From assembly GCA_947381435.1 (NCBI GenBank), contig CANCVE010000007.1, forward strand, positions 21,826 through 85,825: DNA of 64,000 nucleotides, written 5' to 3'. The number at the start of each line of letters is the position of its first letter. The first letter of the stretch is position 1. The position numbers and the translations under genes are program-made. The DNA comes from Chitinophagaceae bacterium. GTDB taxonomy: Bacteria; Bacteroidota; Bacteroidia; Chitinophagales; Chitinophagaceae. Under the pieces are notes generated by a model. That model worked only from the letters and a program-made list of their open reading frames with translations, was not told the origin of the DNA and did not search any database. Shown piece after piece: positions 17,923 through 28,662 of the stretch.

Positions 17923-19362
17923 TTATGTATGAATAAAATGATTGAATGTCACATTCTTAGGTCGTGTTTCTGTATCAATATTGCTAGTTAAAACAGTTCC
18001 GCTACTATCACAAGGATCTGATGTAAGTGGATTCTTATTTGTGCTGCTAGTGCCAGTGCCAAATATGGTAGCATTGATAATATTCAATAAAGATTTACCG
18101 AATGGGAGATAACCATTATTAGATGCAGCCGGGTTAATATGTCTGTGACTCATTAAAGCATGGTCCTGAAATGTTGCAGCAGCTCTGGCAGTCCCTGAGT
18201 TCCTAATAAACATATCTCTGGTATCTGGGATTCTAAACAGACCAGAAGTAGCATCTTTATAGGAATATTTATACTTATTGTTGCCCGTTGACCAATCAGC
18301 ATAATTACATACTAATGATGGATCTAAGCTTAATACATATTCATACAATCTGGCATAATCTGTTGCGCTGATACCTTCTTCTCCTCCGCCATCAAGAAGA
18401 AGAGCGTTCAAAATATCACTTGCATCAGTGTAGCTATGGAAGTGATTGCCAACTGTTTTTATGTTAGAATCATTGTCATTTAAACGCCATACTTGTGTAG
18501 TATCCGCTTGAATCTGCTTATAAATAGAGATAGTTTCGCATTTGCCAAGGTAAATACTTGTCTTATTAGGCATAAGATACTTAAAGTATTGGCTATTGCT
18601 GTAAGTATTGAGCGCAATGTTGATGTGATTGCCTATTCCAGTCTCAATAAATAGCAATTTGTTTTCAGGGATAGTCGAAATATCTGGTAAAGTAAGCGTA
18701 AGAAATGTTCCGCTCGCCTCCACTATCAGCTTCTTCCCAAAATCAGAAGTAGTAACAGTATAATCGCTAGTTATAACCTTATTGGCAGAAAACAATGTGC
18801 CTGCATCATTAGTGCCTCCTCCAACTTGAGTCTGTAATATGAATGTTACATTGAAATATTCCAGCGAGGCAAATACATCACCTGTAACCAATAAAGTAAA
18901 TACACCAGTATTTTTATTAAAACTATAGTCTACTCCTGGCTTCATGGTACCGATACCAATACGCTCTATTTCAATATCCCATCCACGCCAATCATCTTTA
19001 TTTACTCCTCCAACAGCAGAGCCATCGAAAGTGACGGAATTAGTATTGGAAACAAATCCAGTCGTAACATCTGATTGTATTATTACTGGAGGGCGGTAGT
19101 TGATGCTACTATCGCCACTTGTAAAAGTGAAGTTGAATCCAGGAATATCAATCCAAACACCTCCTACGTGTTGCTGAATCTTGAAAATGTAGTTAGTATT
19201 GTTAGGCAAACCATAGAATACCCATTCCCTGTTGTTATGTGTACCAGATTCTGTTATTGACTGAATTACAGCAGCAGAATCATTGGCCGCAAATACTGCA
19301 GCTCTGATATCATTTGTTATACTTGTTAGCCCTATCGTTGAAACACCTAATCTTTTGCTCAT
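17923..19362 (-). CDS. Tail fibre protein with collar-type C-terminus
   Basis: This is a 479-residue protein. The C-terminal third resembles the phage tail-collar/fibre tip domain: a FRIPDTRDMFIRNSG box, a histidine-rich HALMSHRHINP segment and the terminal TRPKNVTFNHFIHT. The N-terminal part is beta-rich (about residues 1-200) and probably attaches to the upstream tail protein, with which it is separated by only three bases. It is the best candidate for the receptor-binding protein. Confidence 0.78.
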   Translation of the reverse strand: MSKRLGVSTIGLTSITNDIRAAVFAANDSAAVIQSITESGTHNNREWVFYGLPNNTNYIFKIQQHVGGVWIDIPGFNFTFTSGDSSINYRPPVIIQSDVTTGFVSNTNSVTFDGSAVGGVNKDDWRGWDIEIERIGIGTMKPGVDYSFNKNTGVFTLLVTGDVFASLEYFNVTFILQTQVGGGTNDAGTLFSANKVITSDYTVTTSDFGKKLIVEASGTFLTLTLPDISTIPENKLLFIETGIGNHINIALNTYSNSQYFKYLMPNKTSIYLGKCETISIYKQIQADTTQVWRLNDNDSNIKTVGNHFHSYTDASDILNALLLDGGGEEGISATDYARLYEYVLSLDPSLVCNYADWSTGNNKYKYSYKDATSGLFRIPDTRDMFIRNSGTARAAATFQDHALMSHRHINPAASNNGYLPFGKSLLNIINATIFGTGTSSTNKNPLTSDPCDSSGTVLTSNIDTETRPKNVTFNHFIHT

Positions 19363-19365
19363 AAT

Positions 19366-22300
19366 TTATTCTTTATTAATTGTTATTTGAATTACAGAAT
19401 CAGCCTGACCAAATGCAGCACCATCAAGTGTAGCAACCATACCGCCAACAGGAACAGTCAAGTCAGTATCATTTATTGTGAGATTACTATCGTTGATAGC
19501 CTTCATTATAGTAGTCTTATACCATGCCATTGTATAGCCATTGAGAATATTCTCTTCAAACTTGCTATCTGGTGTTCTAACATAGCGTATACCATCAAAT
19601 GCCCATCTGTTTAAAAGTAGTATTTCATTAAGCTTTCTAGTCATCCAATCTGGAATGCCTTGTGGCTTACCAATGATGAACTCATATTTTTCATAAGGTA
19701 CTGCATGTAAGAGCTCTACATCCTTACGCTCGTTTTCATAGTCTACAAAGTCTGAATCAGGTTTGCAAGGAGACAATAAACCTTCAACTCTTATCATTGG
19801 TCTCCATCCATCACTGAAGTAACCGTTTAGTTTATTGAATGTGCTGTAATATTCAATCAATCCTGTACCATAATGGAACTCAGCAACATGGCACCATTCA
19901 GATATACCTAATATTACTCCGTCTGAAACTATAACAAAGCAATAATTGTCCTCGGAAAATTCACCTAGCGGAATTGATACTTCATATAAATTATATGGGC
20001 CATTTACATAGGTAGTAGAAGCCACCATATCATAAGTGCCAGTCTTAATCAACGATGAATTATAGACCAGAATTGATAGGCTAGCAATATTGGCCGTGAT
20101 AAACTGATTGCGTATTGTATCAGACTTTTGCCACTTTTGGAAGTAGTTTGGCCTCGAAAGATAATTTTTGAATCTATTGATAAATAAATCATCGCCAATA
20201 CCAACGGTATTATATTTTGCATCCTGTTGAAAATTATATTTAACCCAGCAAAGCGGATTAAGATTGGATATACTTAGCATATTTTTATTGTATGTTTCAA
20301 TGAATAAAAACGATTCGCTCAACTGCATGAAGGTTGAAAGGCTATTTTTAGCACTGGCCAACACCTTCCAAGTCTGTGCCGACTCTTCAGCAGGCTTGTA
20401 TGACATTTCTCCAAGTGGCAAAGCATATAACGGGAATCCTTTAACTGTAAACTTGATTAGCCCTTTTGGTATTTGCGCCATTATTTGGTCAAACGTATAG
20501 GGAACATTCGTTTTTAAATTAAATACCCAAGGAAGGAAAAAAGGATCTGCAAGCTTACCAATGTTAATGCTTTCACGTTCACTATAGGTAACACCCCCAG
20601 TTACAGTTACTAGATTCTTATTCTTAGCAGCTGTGGTGAGAATGATTTTTCCATTCTGTTGCTGATAGTTTACTGACCTTATATAGCTGCCATGAGCTAA
20701 AAGGCATTGTTTTGGCGTCATACCCTCAATATTGAATATAGTTCCATCAACCACGCCAGATATACTGTCGTAAGCCCCATAAAGAAGCTTGTAACCGCTT
20801 TGTAATATATCAACTTGCTCCACATCTGGGGTTGTAGAAATTTCATGATCACCATCGCCAATAGCATTTGTAATTTGTACGCTCCAATTGCCATTTGAAT
20901 CTGCTGTAGTAGTAGCTAGATGTGTTGGATGCCCACTATCATCTGTAGTAATAAAATCAAGATAGAGAGTAACATTAGCATTGGGCGATGCTACTCCTGA
21001 AATTAATGGAAGATTAGAATAGATAAACTGGCCATTAGTTAAAGAGGTTATTAATGGAATGGTAGCGGAACTTGATGCAACATTAAAGTTGATTGTAACA
21101 CTTTTTGAAAGAGATGCAATTGTTGCTGTGACTACATGACTATTATTTGCAAGTGGAGTTGTTACCTTATACTCCCAATTGCAAGAATTATCAATTGTAA
21201 CATTGCCAAGTAGACCTGAATCTAAATAAATAGCGACTATAGCTCCATGAGGGCCGATGCCTTTTATTAGTGGTTTATTATCAATTAATGTTTGATTGTT
21301 GTACAATGATGTGATAGTGAAATTAGAATCTACCATTGTATTAACTACAATATTGGCAGTAGTATTTGATGAGCCGCCATCTATAACTACCCCACTCCCA
21401 TCAGTGTATGATGCAGCAATTGAGTGCTCCCCACTTGCTGTGATATTCCCATCCCCATCAAGTTCAAAACTAGAAAGTGATGCTACTATTTGATAACTCC
21501 AAAATCCATTAGCATCACTGGTGCAAAATCCTTCCTGTATTCCATCTATCAAAATGCCAACCATTGTACTTGGTATGGCATACCCGCTAACCAAAGGCTT
21601 ATCATTATAAATGGTATCAACCGAATTAATAGATGGGAAAACAATTTTAGGGATAGAAAGAATTGTATCAACGGTAATTTGAATAGAAGTTAAAGTGGGA
21701 ATTGCCAATTGTTCAACTTCATTACTAACCTTTATCAGAAATACATCATTATCACTGGAGTTATAAGATGCTCCAGTTGATGGCAATGATTGACGAATAA
21801 ACTCAATACCCAATGCATCCTTTCTGGCTTTACTAGTAATATCATACTCTTTCTTCATGGAAGTAATAGGCAATAACCATTCTTGTGTAGAATTCACCTC
21901 AAGTTTACCATCATTCTGTGTTACACCCTGATAACTTTGGTCTGGGCTTCCTGTTTTAATAGTATTGAAAACATGCTCCATATCTGGAGTAATGCTAAAT
22001 TCAGATACCTCACCTAAATCGAAGATGTCACTTCCGTCATCTCCATATAGGCTTTCCTTTGGTTCTACCCAAAGTATATTGTTAACAATTTTGCACCCTA
22101 AACAATTTCCGCTATCATAATCTTTAAACCATTCTGAAAATGATTTCTTAATATTATACCCGTCAATCCCTGCTGTTGTTGGATCTATATTCCGCAAGGC
22201 ATCTCCACATGTTGCCACTTCGTTGTTCAAATCTGAGAAGTAAATGCTATTAGCTGTATACTTGCCATAAGTCATTTTATTTACGATAGATTTTAATAAA

Positions 22301-23406
22301 TCTAATGGGCGTATAAACCAAGCTGTAGAAGGAGATACTTTACTTTTTACTACGCATTGTAATCTTGAATTAGTAGTAGGTGTTAAATTAATAGCCGGGC
22401 GACTTCCCCAGCCATTGCCCAATTGGAAAAAGAAATATATAAATACTCTAGCATTTTGTGGGAATGTAGCTTTGTAATGTATTGGAATAGAAAACTTATA
22501 ATCTGACCAGGAAGAATTATTTTGATCCCCAATAACATAAACATTTCCATTGTAGGCACAATAAACACGTAATCTCCCTGACACTCCATTTGTCAGCCAA
22601 GTAATATTTCCATTACTATCATAAGAACTATTCTGTAGTTCCAAAATGCCAGATATTTCTACTTCTGTTGGTGCAGCAAAGCTTAAAAGGTAATTGTTGT
22701 AATTTACGTCAGTCTTATCAGTCATAGCATTGTGTGGACTACTACTACTACCTAAGAATTGAAATTGTGCTTGGTCTGCTAGTATTACATTTGCAGTATC
22801 ACCTTGTACAATAGTCTTAATGAATCCAACTAGATATGTTTGAAAAGAACTTCCCCCACAAGGATAATTTGATTGAGGTGCCTTATAGTTTACATCAGCC
22901 TTTAGATTAACACCGTCAAATATTACCTTCTGTGCTTTTGGATTCCTTCCATCACAAGGTATTTCATAAGTCACGTTTTCATTGGCATTCAGATAACGCA
23001 ATAAACCACCTTCCAATGTGCTAATTGTTACACCGGTGTATGGATCATCACTAAACTTAATAAAATCAAGTTTACCTCTATACTCAAGATGATATTTGTT
23101 GTCATCCCTATTCCATTTTAGAATGATTATATACAAGTCTTCCTCAAATCCTTTTCCCATGTACCCATAATGACGGATAATATTGGCTCCATCATTAACA
23201 AACTTTAGCTGAGTGGAGAATGAACGTTGTAGACTCCAATATTTTGCATTAGTACCAAACTTAATTTCAATGTCTTTCCAGCCAATTGGATGTTGAGGTA
23301 ATGGTGTAGGAATGTTATTCTTTATCACGCCACCATTTACCCAGCTAAGCGTTCTATTGCTTGAGTCTGCCAAAAAGTATAGCCATATATTAGTAGGTGC
23401 AATCAT
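19366..23406 (-). CDS. Large tail tip protein with three Ig-like domains
   Basis: At 1346 residues this is the largest phage protein, placed directly after the tape measure where distal tail and tip proteins lie in siphoviruses. Residues about 600-860 hold three consecutive bacterial Ig-like repeats, each with a PL(I/V)SG start and a GxW(S/E)Y/V strand (for example PLVSGYAIPST, PLIKGIGPHG, PLISGVASPN). The flanking regions are unassigned and may form the hub. Ig-like insertions in phage tails are thought to bind surface carbohydrate weakly. Confidence 0.7.
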   Translation of the reverse strand: MIAPTNIWLYFLADSSNRTLSWVNGGVIKNNIPTPLPQHPIGWKDIEIKFGTNAKYWSLQRSFSTQLKFVNDGANIIRHYGYMGKGFEEDLYIIILKWNRDDNKYHLEYRGKLDFIKFSDDPYTGVTISTLEGGLLRYLNANENVTYEIPCDGRNPKAQKVIFDGVNLKADVNYKAPQSNYPCGGSSFQTYLVGFIKTIVQGDTANVILADQAQFQFLGSSSSPHNAMTDKTDVNYNNYLLSFAAPTEVEISGILELQNSSYDSNGNITWLTNGVSGRLRVYCAYNGNVYVIGDQNNSSWSDYKFSIPIHYKATFPQNARVFIYFFFQLGNGWGSRPAINLTPTTNSRLQCVVKSKVSPSTAWFIRPLDLLKSIVNKMTYGKYTANSIYFSDLNNEVATCGDALRNIDPTTAGIDGYNIKKSFSEWFKDYDSGNCLGCKIVNNILWVEPKESLYGDDGSDIFDLGEVSEFSITPDMEHVFNTIKTGSPDQSYQGVTQNDGKLEVNSTQEWLLPITSMKKEYDITSKARKDALGIEFIRQSLPSTGASYNSSDNDVFLIKVSNEVEQLAIPTLTSIQITVDTILSIPKIVFPSINSVDTIYNDKPLVSGYAIPSTMVGILIDGIQEGFCTSDANGFWSYQIVASLSSFELDGDGNITASGEHSIAASYTDGSGVVIDGGSSNTTANIVVNTMVDSNFTITSLYNNQTLIDNKPLIKGIGPHGAIVAIYLDSGLLGNVTIDNSCNWEYKVTTPLANNSHVVTATIASLSKSVTINFNVASSSATIPLITSLTNGQFIYSNLPLISGVASPNANVTLYLDFITTDDSGHPTHLATTTADSNGNWSVQITNAIGDGDHEISTTPDVEQVDILQSGYKLLYGAYDSISGVVDGTIFNIEGMTPKQCLLAHGSYIRSVNYQQQNGKIILTTAAKNKNLVTVTGGVTYSERESINIGKLADPFFLPWVFNLKTNVPYTFDQIMAQIPKGLIKFTVKGFPLYALPLGEMSYKPAEESAQTWKVLASAKNSLSTFMQLSESFLFIETYNKNMLSISNLNPLCWVKYNFQQDAKYNTVGIGDDLFINRFKNYLSRPNYFQKWQKSDTIRNQFITANIASLSILVYNSSLIKTGTYDMVASTTYVNGPYNLYEVSIPLGEFSEDNYCFVIVSDGVILGISEWCHVAEFHYGTGLIEYYSTFNKLNGYFSDGWRPMIRVEGLLSPCKPDSDFVDYENERKDVELLHAVPYEKYEFIIGKPQGIPDWMTRKLNEILLLNRWAFDGIRYVRTPDSKFEENILNGYTMAWYKTTIMKAINDSNLTINDTDLTVPVGGMVATLDGAAFGQADSVIQITINKE

Positions 23407-23409
23407 AAA

Positions 23410-26400
23410 TTAATTCTTTCCGTAAACTTGTTGATTAATGTAATTAGTCCAGCCAATATCTACAGTTATTTTGTTTACTGTTTTAACCTGAGTCTCTTTA
23501 TCCGCTATCTTCTTCAATAGCTGATTATTCTCCTTCATAACGGCTTCAAGCTTATCAATTCGCCTGTTTTCCCTTTGTTCAGCTAGCAATGCCATCTTTG
23601 ATGTTCTATGAAACATGGCATTAGACATCATTGTATCTATAGCATCTGATGTAATCGGATCTACCGATGTTCCCATTGGCAAATTCAATAGCATAGGCTT
23701 ATCAGCTATAAAGCTTTCACCAGAAGGAAGTGTTACATTTTCCTTGTATTTACCTTCACCAACAATTGCTAGACCACCGGGGTGGTTATCGGTACCCTCA
23801 GCATATTGTGGGATTGGCTTGGATAACACAGTTGCCAATTGGACTGCTCCGATTGCTCCCACAAGGCTTGCTAAAACAAGATTTGCAGGCGTAAAAGGAA
23901 AACTGCCCAATGCATTTACTACTGCAACACCAGTGCTTTCAATTATTTGAGCCACTGAAAATGCCCTATCAGCTTTTGCCTGCCTATTTTTAATTTCCCT
24001 CTGCTCACGCTCTAGCTCCTTATCTCTAGCCTTTTGTTCAGCATGCAATTGAGTAGTCCTAGCGGCTTTGTCCTGTTGTGACAGGCTTGACCCTTCAATA
24101 TTCTTTAATTCAGTTGCGTAGTTTTCATCTGACTGATCTTTTACTTTTTGAAGAGCGTTTAACTCATTCTCATAGCCTGAATCAATTAATGTCTTTATAA
24201 GATTTATTGATTCATCAACTAGCTGTTTAGTTAATTCAAATGCCTGAGCTTTAAATGCTTTCTTTTTTTCAATCTTATCTTTTTCAATCTGCTCTGAGTT
24301 CTTTGCAGATTGAGCATCAAGATTATTCATTTTAATTTGATGATCTTTCAATGCATTTTCTTCATCACGATACTTTTTATTGAGTGCATCTAGCTCTATC
24401 TTCTGCTGGTCATCAAGACTGCCATCTGCATTATTCCCATTTACAAGTAAGTCAGCTTTTTGCTTTTCAATTGCAATAAGATTCTTCACAGAATTATCAA
24501 GTCCTATCTTTTCGGTGGCAATTTGCGCTTGAATATTAGCTTGAATATCTTTTAACGATTGCTTTGCGGCATCCTGCTCTAATTTCTTAGCCTCAATATT
24601 GTATTTACGTAATCCAATTGTGCCAGCAAGGAATTTATCATTCAAAGCCTTCTTTTCCTCCGAATACCTAATCTGAGTATTAAGAAGTTGAACAGAGTTG
24701 GCTAATTCGGCATCCTTGGCTGTGTCCTTGTAATACTCCTCAGCATCTTTCTTTAGTTTCTCATAAGTGGACAATTGAATAGAAATCAAATCACTTTCAC
24801 TCTGAATGGAAAGTGCTTTAAGTTTTGCCTTATGGTCTGCATCTAAAGCCTTTAGTTCACTAACCGATAATACTTTTGTAGCTTTTTGAGTTGCATAATC
24901 CTTGTCTATTATTGCTTTCTGGTCCTCGTTAGATTTTTCCAACGCAGCTGCTCTTTCCTCATAGCTAAATACATCACTGGAAGATATTCTTTTATTTGCG
25001 GCAATCCTTTCATTTGCCAAGATGCCGTCGTAGTTCTTCTCGGCTTCTAATTGCTTATTATGGTATTCAAGGTTTAGTTTTCTTTCATCTTCCTTTTCAG
25101 ATAATGATAGCTTTTTATTTTCATCAATGAATTTCTTCTTTGCCAGAGTAATGTCAGCATTAGAAGACGATGGATTATTCAATACATCGTCACGTTCTGC
25201 TTTAGCAATTTTCTTTTGTTGCTCCAAGTTAGAACGCATGGCCGCAATACGCTGCGCCTGTGTACTACGTTCATCACCTAAAATAATAGCATTCTTAGAC
25301 TGTACCAAATCGGATTCCAATCTTGTAGATTCAAGTGTTATTTTCCTTTGCTCGTCAGCTGTGAACTTGGATTGTTCAATAGCTAATTCATTAGATGCCT
25401 TATCAGCATTTGCTTTATCATCCCTAAGTTTCTTTTGCTGATCAAATTTTGCTTTGTCTGTATCTAGCTCTTTTTTAGTTTGTTCAAGCTTTTTCTCAAG
25501 AAGACCAATATCCTCATGTCCATTATTATTCCCATTCAAAGCATTATCAGATTCTATCCTTTTTGCTTCTAAAAGTCTTTCAGAATAATTCTTGACCGCC
25601 AATGCCCTTCCCTCGTAGGTAGTTTGAATAAACCTGAAATTCTTATCATTCACACCATTCCTACTTATGGCATCGTCCGCAGCTTTCTTGTCGAATTCTG
25701 CTATCTTCTTTTTGATGGCAAATATTTTTTCTTGATTCTGACCAGACTTTTCTGCAGCAGATAATTCATCAACCAAAGATTTTTTCCTTTGTTCAGCAAG
25801 GACTTTTACTGCCTCTATTTCTCCGTTGATGGCATCAATTACAACTTTAGAAGCTTCTGTCAATTTAGCTTGGGATTCTGCAGCTCTTTCATCAGCATTT
25901 ATCCAGTCGTAAGTTTTAACAGCAAGATATGCAATGCCAGCAGCAAGAGCAATTACAATAGCCCCAATGCCAGTAGCTGCAAATGCTGTGGCTAAGCTTA
26001 CTGTTGCAACCTCAGCACCTTCTGTGACCGCCGTTTGAACTGCCAATGCCCCACTTGTCACTATCGATACTGCCTCTAATCCCTCATTTGCCACAGTAGC
26101 TTCAGTAATTGCAATGGCAGATGCTTCTGTAACAACCGTATTCTCAACAGTTGCCGCAGTCAACACCTGTTTTGATGTACCCAATATATATTCGCTTGCT
26201 GCTAAAAGTTTAGTTTTAATTGCAAGAAAGCCCTGAACAGCAGCCCCATCAGTTTGAATGGCATTCATCATTGCCTGTAATGAAGTTACCAAAGTCATAA
26301 TGGCTTGCATCTTGGCCATCCCTTTTTGCAATTCTTCATTATCTGCGCCAAACAATTGTGTAGCTGCTTGTGCTGCACCATACGCGCCTGCCAACCCTGT

Positions 26401-27315
26401 TACTGCCCCAACAATACTATCTAAGTATTTAGTATCCGATGCAGAAAAATTTATCGTGTTTTGAATATCTTGTAACTCATCTTTCCGCTCACCCACTTGA
26501 TTTACAAACTCTTGGAACCTTGTATCAGCTACGCCAAATTCACTACCCATTTGCTTAGCGGCTTCAGTAAAAGCTCTTAACTCTGACTTAGTAGAAGTGA
26601 ATACTTGACTTAAGTTTTCTGTGAGTTGGGAAAGTAGTTTTTCTTCATTAGCCAACTTTTCAAAGCCAGAATCAGTAGGCTTCATATTACCTAATTGCTT
26701 TCTAATACGCTCTAGCTCTATACTTAATGTGTCGAAAGCTGGTTTCATAGATCCAGCATAATTACCAACATTTTGTTTTTGCTGTTCCAATGCAGATGAA
26801 TTTCTTTTTATGAACTCATTATTCTGATTGATAACCGCATTTAATTCCTTGACCTTTTCTGCATTCTTCCCGTCAGCATCGCCAAGGGCATTTCTTTCTG
26901 CAACAAGTCTCTTATTAGCTGCAATAGCTTCGTTAACACTGCCAGTAGAAGCTACTAGGTAAGCCGCCGCATTTTTCAACTCTGCATTTTTCTGACGCAA
27001 TTGTTCTTTTTCTATAGCTAAATTTTCAGCAGCCGTGCTAGAAGCTGCATTTTGCTTGGCTTGAGTAGTAGCCATATCAGAAAGGACTTTGTTATATTCC
27101 TTTACAGCCAACCCAATATCATCCATAGCCTTTTTTGAAGTGGCTTGTGCTTTATTGAAATCTTGGATACCAGTAATATCAGGTGCAATCTTTCTTCCAT
27201 CCAAATTTTCGGATAGCTGAAACACCTCATTAAGGCAAGCAACAACCACCTTCTGCTGTGCAGTAAGCTTTTCTACATCATACCCTAAATCAATAATATT
27301 TTGTCCGTCTGGCAT
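23410..27315 (-). CDS. Tail tape measure protein
   Basis: This is a 1301-residue protein dominated by coiled coil (about 75-270 and 480-1120, with dense A, E, K, Q heptads) and hydrophobic segments near residues 330-470 (including AFAATGIGAIVIALAAGIAYLAV) and 1150-1180. This pattern, size and position between the tail-tube/chaperone genes and the tip protein identify the tape measure. If the usual scale of about 0.15 nm per residue applies, the tail would be near 190 nm. Confidence 0.88.
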   Translation of the reverse strand: MPDGQNIIDLGYDVEKLTAQQKVVVACLNEVFQLSENLDGRKIAPDITGIQDFNKAQATSKKAMDDIGLAVKEYNKVLSDMATTQAKQNAASSTAAENLAIEKEQLRQKNAELKNAAAYLVASTGSVNEAIAANKRLVAERNALGDADGKNAEKVKELNAVINQNNEFIKRNSSALEQQKQNVGNYAGSMKPAFDTLSIELERIRKQLGNMKPTDSGFEKLANEEKLLSQLTENLSQVFTSTKSELRAFTEAAKQMGSEFGVADTRFQEFVNQVGERKDELQDIQNTINFSASDTKYLDSIVGAVTGLAGAYGAAQAATQLFGADNEELQKGMAKMQAIMTLVTSLQAMMNAIQTDGAAVQGFLAIKTKLLAASEYILGTSKQVLTAATVENTVVTEASAIAITEATVANEGLEAVSIVTSGALAVQTAVTEGAEVATVSLATAFAATGIGAIVIALAAGIAYLAVKTYDWINADERAAESQAKLTEASKVVIDAINGEIEAVKVLAEQRKKSLVDELSAAEKSGQNQEKIFAIKKKIAEFDKKAADDAISRNGVNDKNFRFIQTTYEGRALAVKNYSERLLEAKRIESDNALNGNNNGHEDIGLLEKKLEQTKKELDTDKAKFDQQKKLRDDKANADKASNELAIEQSKFTADEQRKITLESTRLESDLVQSKNAIILGDERSTQAQRIAAMRSNLEQQKKIAKAERDDVLNNPSSSNADITLAKKKFIDENKKLSLSEKEDERKLNLEYHNKQLEAEKNYDGILANERIAANKRISSSDVFSYEERAAALEKSNEDQKAIIDKDYATQKATKVLSVSELKALDADHKAKLKALSIQSESDLISIQLSTYEKLKKDAEEYYKDTAKDAELANSVQLLNTQIRYSEEKKALNDKFLAGTIGLRKYNIEAKKLEQDAAKQSLKDIQANIQAQIATEKIGLDNSVKNLIAIEKQKADLLVNGNNADGSLDDQQKIELDALNKKYRDEENALKDHQIKMNNLDAQSAKNSEQIEKDKIEKKKAFKAQAFELTKQLVDESINLIKTLIDSGYENELNALQKVKDQSDENYATELKNIEGSSLSQQDKAARTTQLHAEQKARDKELEREQREIKNRQAKADRAFSVAQIIESTGVAVVNALGSFPFTPANLVLASLVGAIGAVQLATVLSKPIPQYAEGTDNHPGGLAIVGEGKYKENVTLPSGESFIADKPMLLNLPMGTSVDPITSDAIDTMMSNAMFHRTSKMALLAEQRENRRIDKLEAVMKENNQLLKKIADKETQVKTVNKITVDIGWTNYINQQVYGKN

Positions 27316-27320
27316 AATAA

Positions 27321-27947
27321 CTAGTTTATGTTTACTTGTGAACCTTCATTTAGTACGCAGATCATCAATGCTAATTCATCTACATAAGTCTTGTCATTGT
27401 CAATCTGATAACCTTCTTTCTGGAGACTATTCTTGGTCCTTAAAAACCGTTTTCTTCTATCCATTGGAGAGCTGTCGTCAATATTTTTCATTGCATTAAT
27501 CTTTGCCATGTCAGCTTGCTTTTCATCAAGAGTTATTTTATGGCTTTTTTCCAATATCTCAATTTGCTGGATCCTATCCAAAAAAGACTGTATATCTGGA
27601 TTATCTTTATCCCAAATTATATTATGGCCATAACGTTTCAATGGTATTAGTCCAGGATAGAATGGTTGACCAGTTTGCTCAATTGACTCTCTTTGTATTG
27701 ATATTAGAATCTCCATTCTTCTTACTCTTCCACTGAGGTAAAAGATAGATTGCATTAGTGCAAACTCCTCAGTCTCTATTAGCTTGCTTAAGTCAAGGAA
27801 TTCAGCATAAATAACTTTAAATGCATCTGAACATTGCTCAATAGTAAACTTCCCACTGTTAACAAGTACCTCATACTTCTTATCAAAGAGACATTTAATG
27901 AACTGCCCAACTGTACACTCGGATGCGTTATCTATTAATCTATCCAT
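27321..27947 (-). CDS. Putative tail assembly chaperone-region protein
   Basis: This is a mostly helical 208-residue protein without a recognised family. It lies five bases before the tape measure, where tail assembly chaperones are encoded. I looked for a second frame-shifted product: its C-terminus ends normally and no overlapping ORF continues it, so the programmed frameshift of lambda G/GT type is not evident. Confidence 0.5.
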   Translation of the reverse strand: MDRLIDNASECTVGQFIKCLFDKKYEVLVNSGKFTIEQCSDAFKVIYAEFLDLSKLIETEEFALMQSIFYLSGRVRRMEILISIQRESIEQTGQPFYPGLIPLKRYGHNIIWDKDNPDIQSFLDRIQQIEILEKSHKITLDEKQADMAKINAMKNIDDSSPMDRRKRFLRTKNSLQKEGYQIDNDKTYVDELALMICVLNEGSQVNIN

Positions 27948-27948
27948 T

Positions 27949-28410
27949 TTAACTTATTTCAAATCCTGTTTTATCCTTAAAGCTTTGTTTTATTGAAGGA
28001 AGTGTCACATCATCAGCAAATACCTGTTTTTGATAGTTATTCAGTCCGATTACATCTTCACCACTTCTTTCAATCATTGAACTAAACTTCTCCTGCTCAC
28101 TTTTAGAATCTATAGTGAAAGTATCTCCTTTGACAATAGCTTCCAATGAAGCATGTAGGTCACCAGTATCATTCCAAGTAACCCTATCAATTGGTTGCCC
28201 TTTTTCCTTTTTTATCTGCATCGTTACATAAGAATACCCATTGCCTTCAAGTGTAATTTCTGCTCCTTTACTATCTATACCAGCGTATAATTGATTTGAT
28301 TGCAGATTGGCAATTTCTTCCACATTACTTTCAACGATAGTTTTTAATTCGCCTCCCCAATCAAAAGCAGAAAGTCTGGCAATATCTGTCCGGAGGCTAT
28401 CTAGTGGCAT
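27949..28410 (-). CDS. Virion morphogenesis protein, minor tail/head joining
   Basis: The 153 residues have an N-terminal helical part (VEEIANLQSNQLYAGIDSKG) and a segment VTWNDTGDLHASLEAIVKGDTF that resembles the neck/morphogenesis proteins of siphovirus and Mu-like phages (tDTGxLxxSL motif). It is separated by one base from the next gene. Family assignment is tentative. Confidence 0.5.
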   Translation of the reverse strand: MPLDSLRTDIARLSAFDWGGELKTIVESNVEEIANLQSNQLYAGIDSKGAEITLEGNGYSYVTMQIKKEKGQPIDRVTWNDTGDLHASLEAIVKGDTFTIDSKSEQEKFSSMIERSGEDVIGLNNYQKQVFADDVTLPSIKQSFKDKTGFEIS

Positions 28411-28601
28411 AACTTATGTTTTCTAATCCCTTCTCTTGCAAATATTTTTTCTTGAATTGCATGAATATGCATTCTCATTTCGTTGCAATCATCCGGGTGC
28501 ATTTCTGGCAGCTTTAAAAACTCACTCCACAATTGAACTGTTATTTCAATAACCTTTTTCTCTTGTTCAATTGGTTCGTTTATATCTGAAATGTTGCTCA
28601 T
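28401..28601 (-). CDS. Small conserved-looking phage protein
   Basis: This 66-residue, highly charged, helical protein (LPEMHPDDCNEMRMHIHAIQ in the middle) overlaps the morphogenesis gene by 10 bases, so the two are translationally coupled. I do not recognise a family. It lies in the head-tail junction block. Confidence 0.55.
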   Translation of the reverse strand: MSNISDINEPIEQEKKVIEITVQLWSEFLKLPEMHPDDCNEMRMHIHAIQEKIFAREGIRKHKLCH

Positions 28602-28613
28602 AAAAAAGAATAA

Positions 28614-28645
28614 AAAAAAGGCAGCAGCTTTACACTGCTGCCTTT
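28614..28645 (-). terminator. Intra-operon hairpin, possible partial terminator
   Basis: AAAAAGGCAGCAG...CTGCTGCCTTT forms a perfect stem of about 11 bp with a 10-base loop, followed on the minus strand by TTTTTTTATTC. It lies after the 70-residue gene and before the 66-residue gene in the virion operon. Such internal hairpins could set lower expression of the tape measure and tip genes compared with the tail tube. Confidence 0.65.
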
Positions 28646-28662
28646 ACATGAATCACATTTGA

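Noticed and set aside
16129-23406. Diversity-generating retroelement acting on the tail fibre
   Set aside because: No reverse transcriptase gene, no template/variable repeat pair and no adenine-biased variation were seen.
27321-27947. Programmed frameshift for a tail assembly chaperone
   Set aside because: No second overlapping frame extends the gene before the tape measure.
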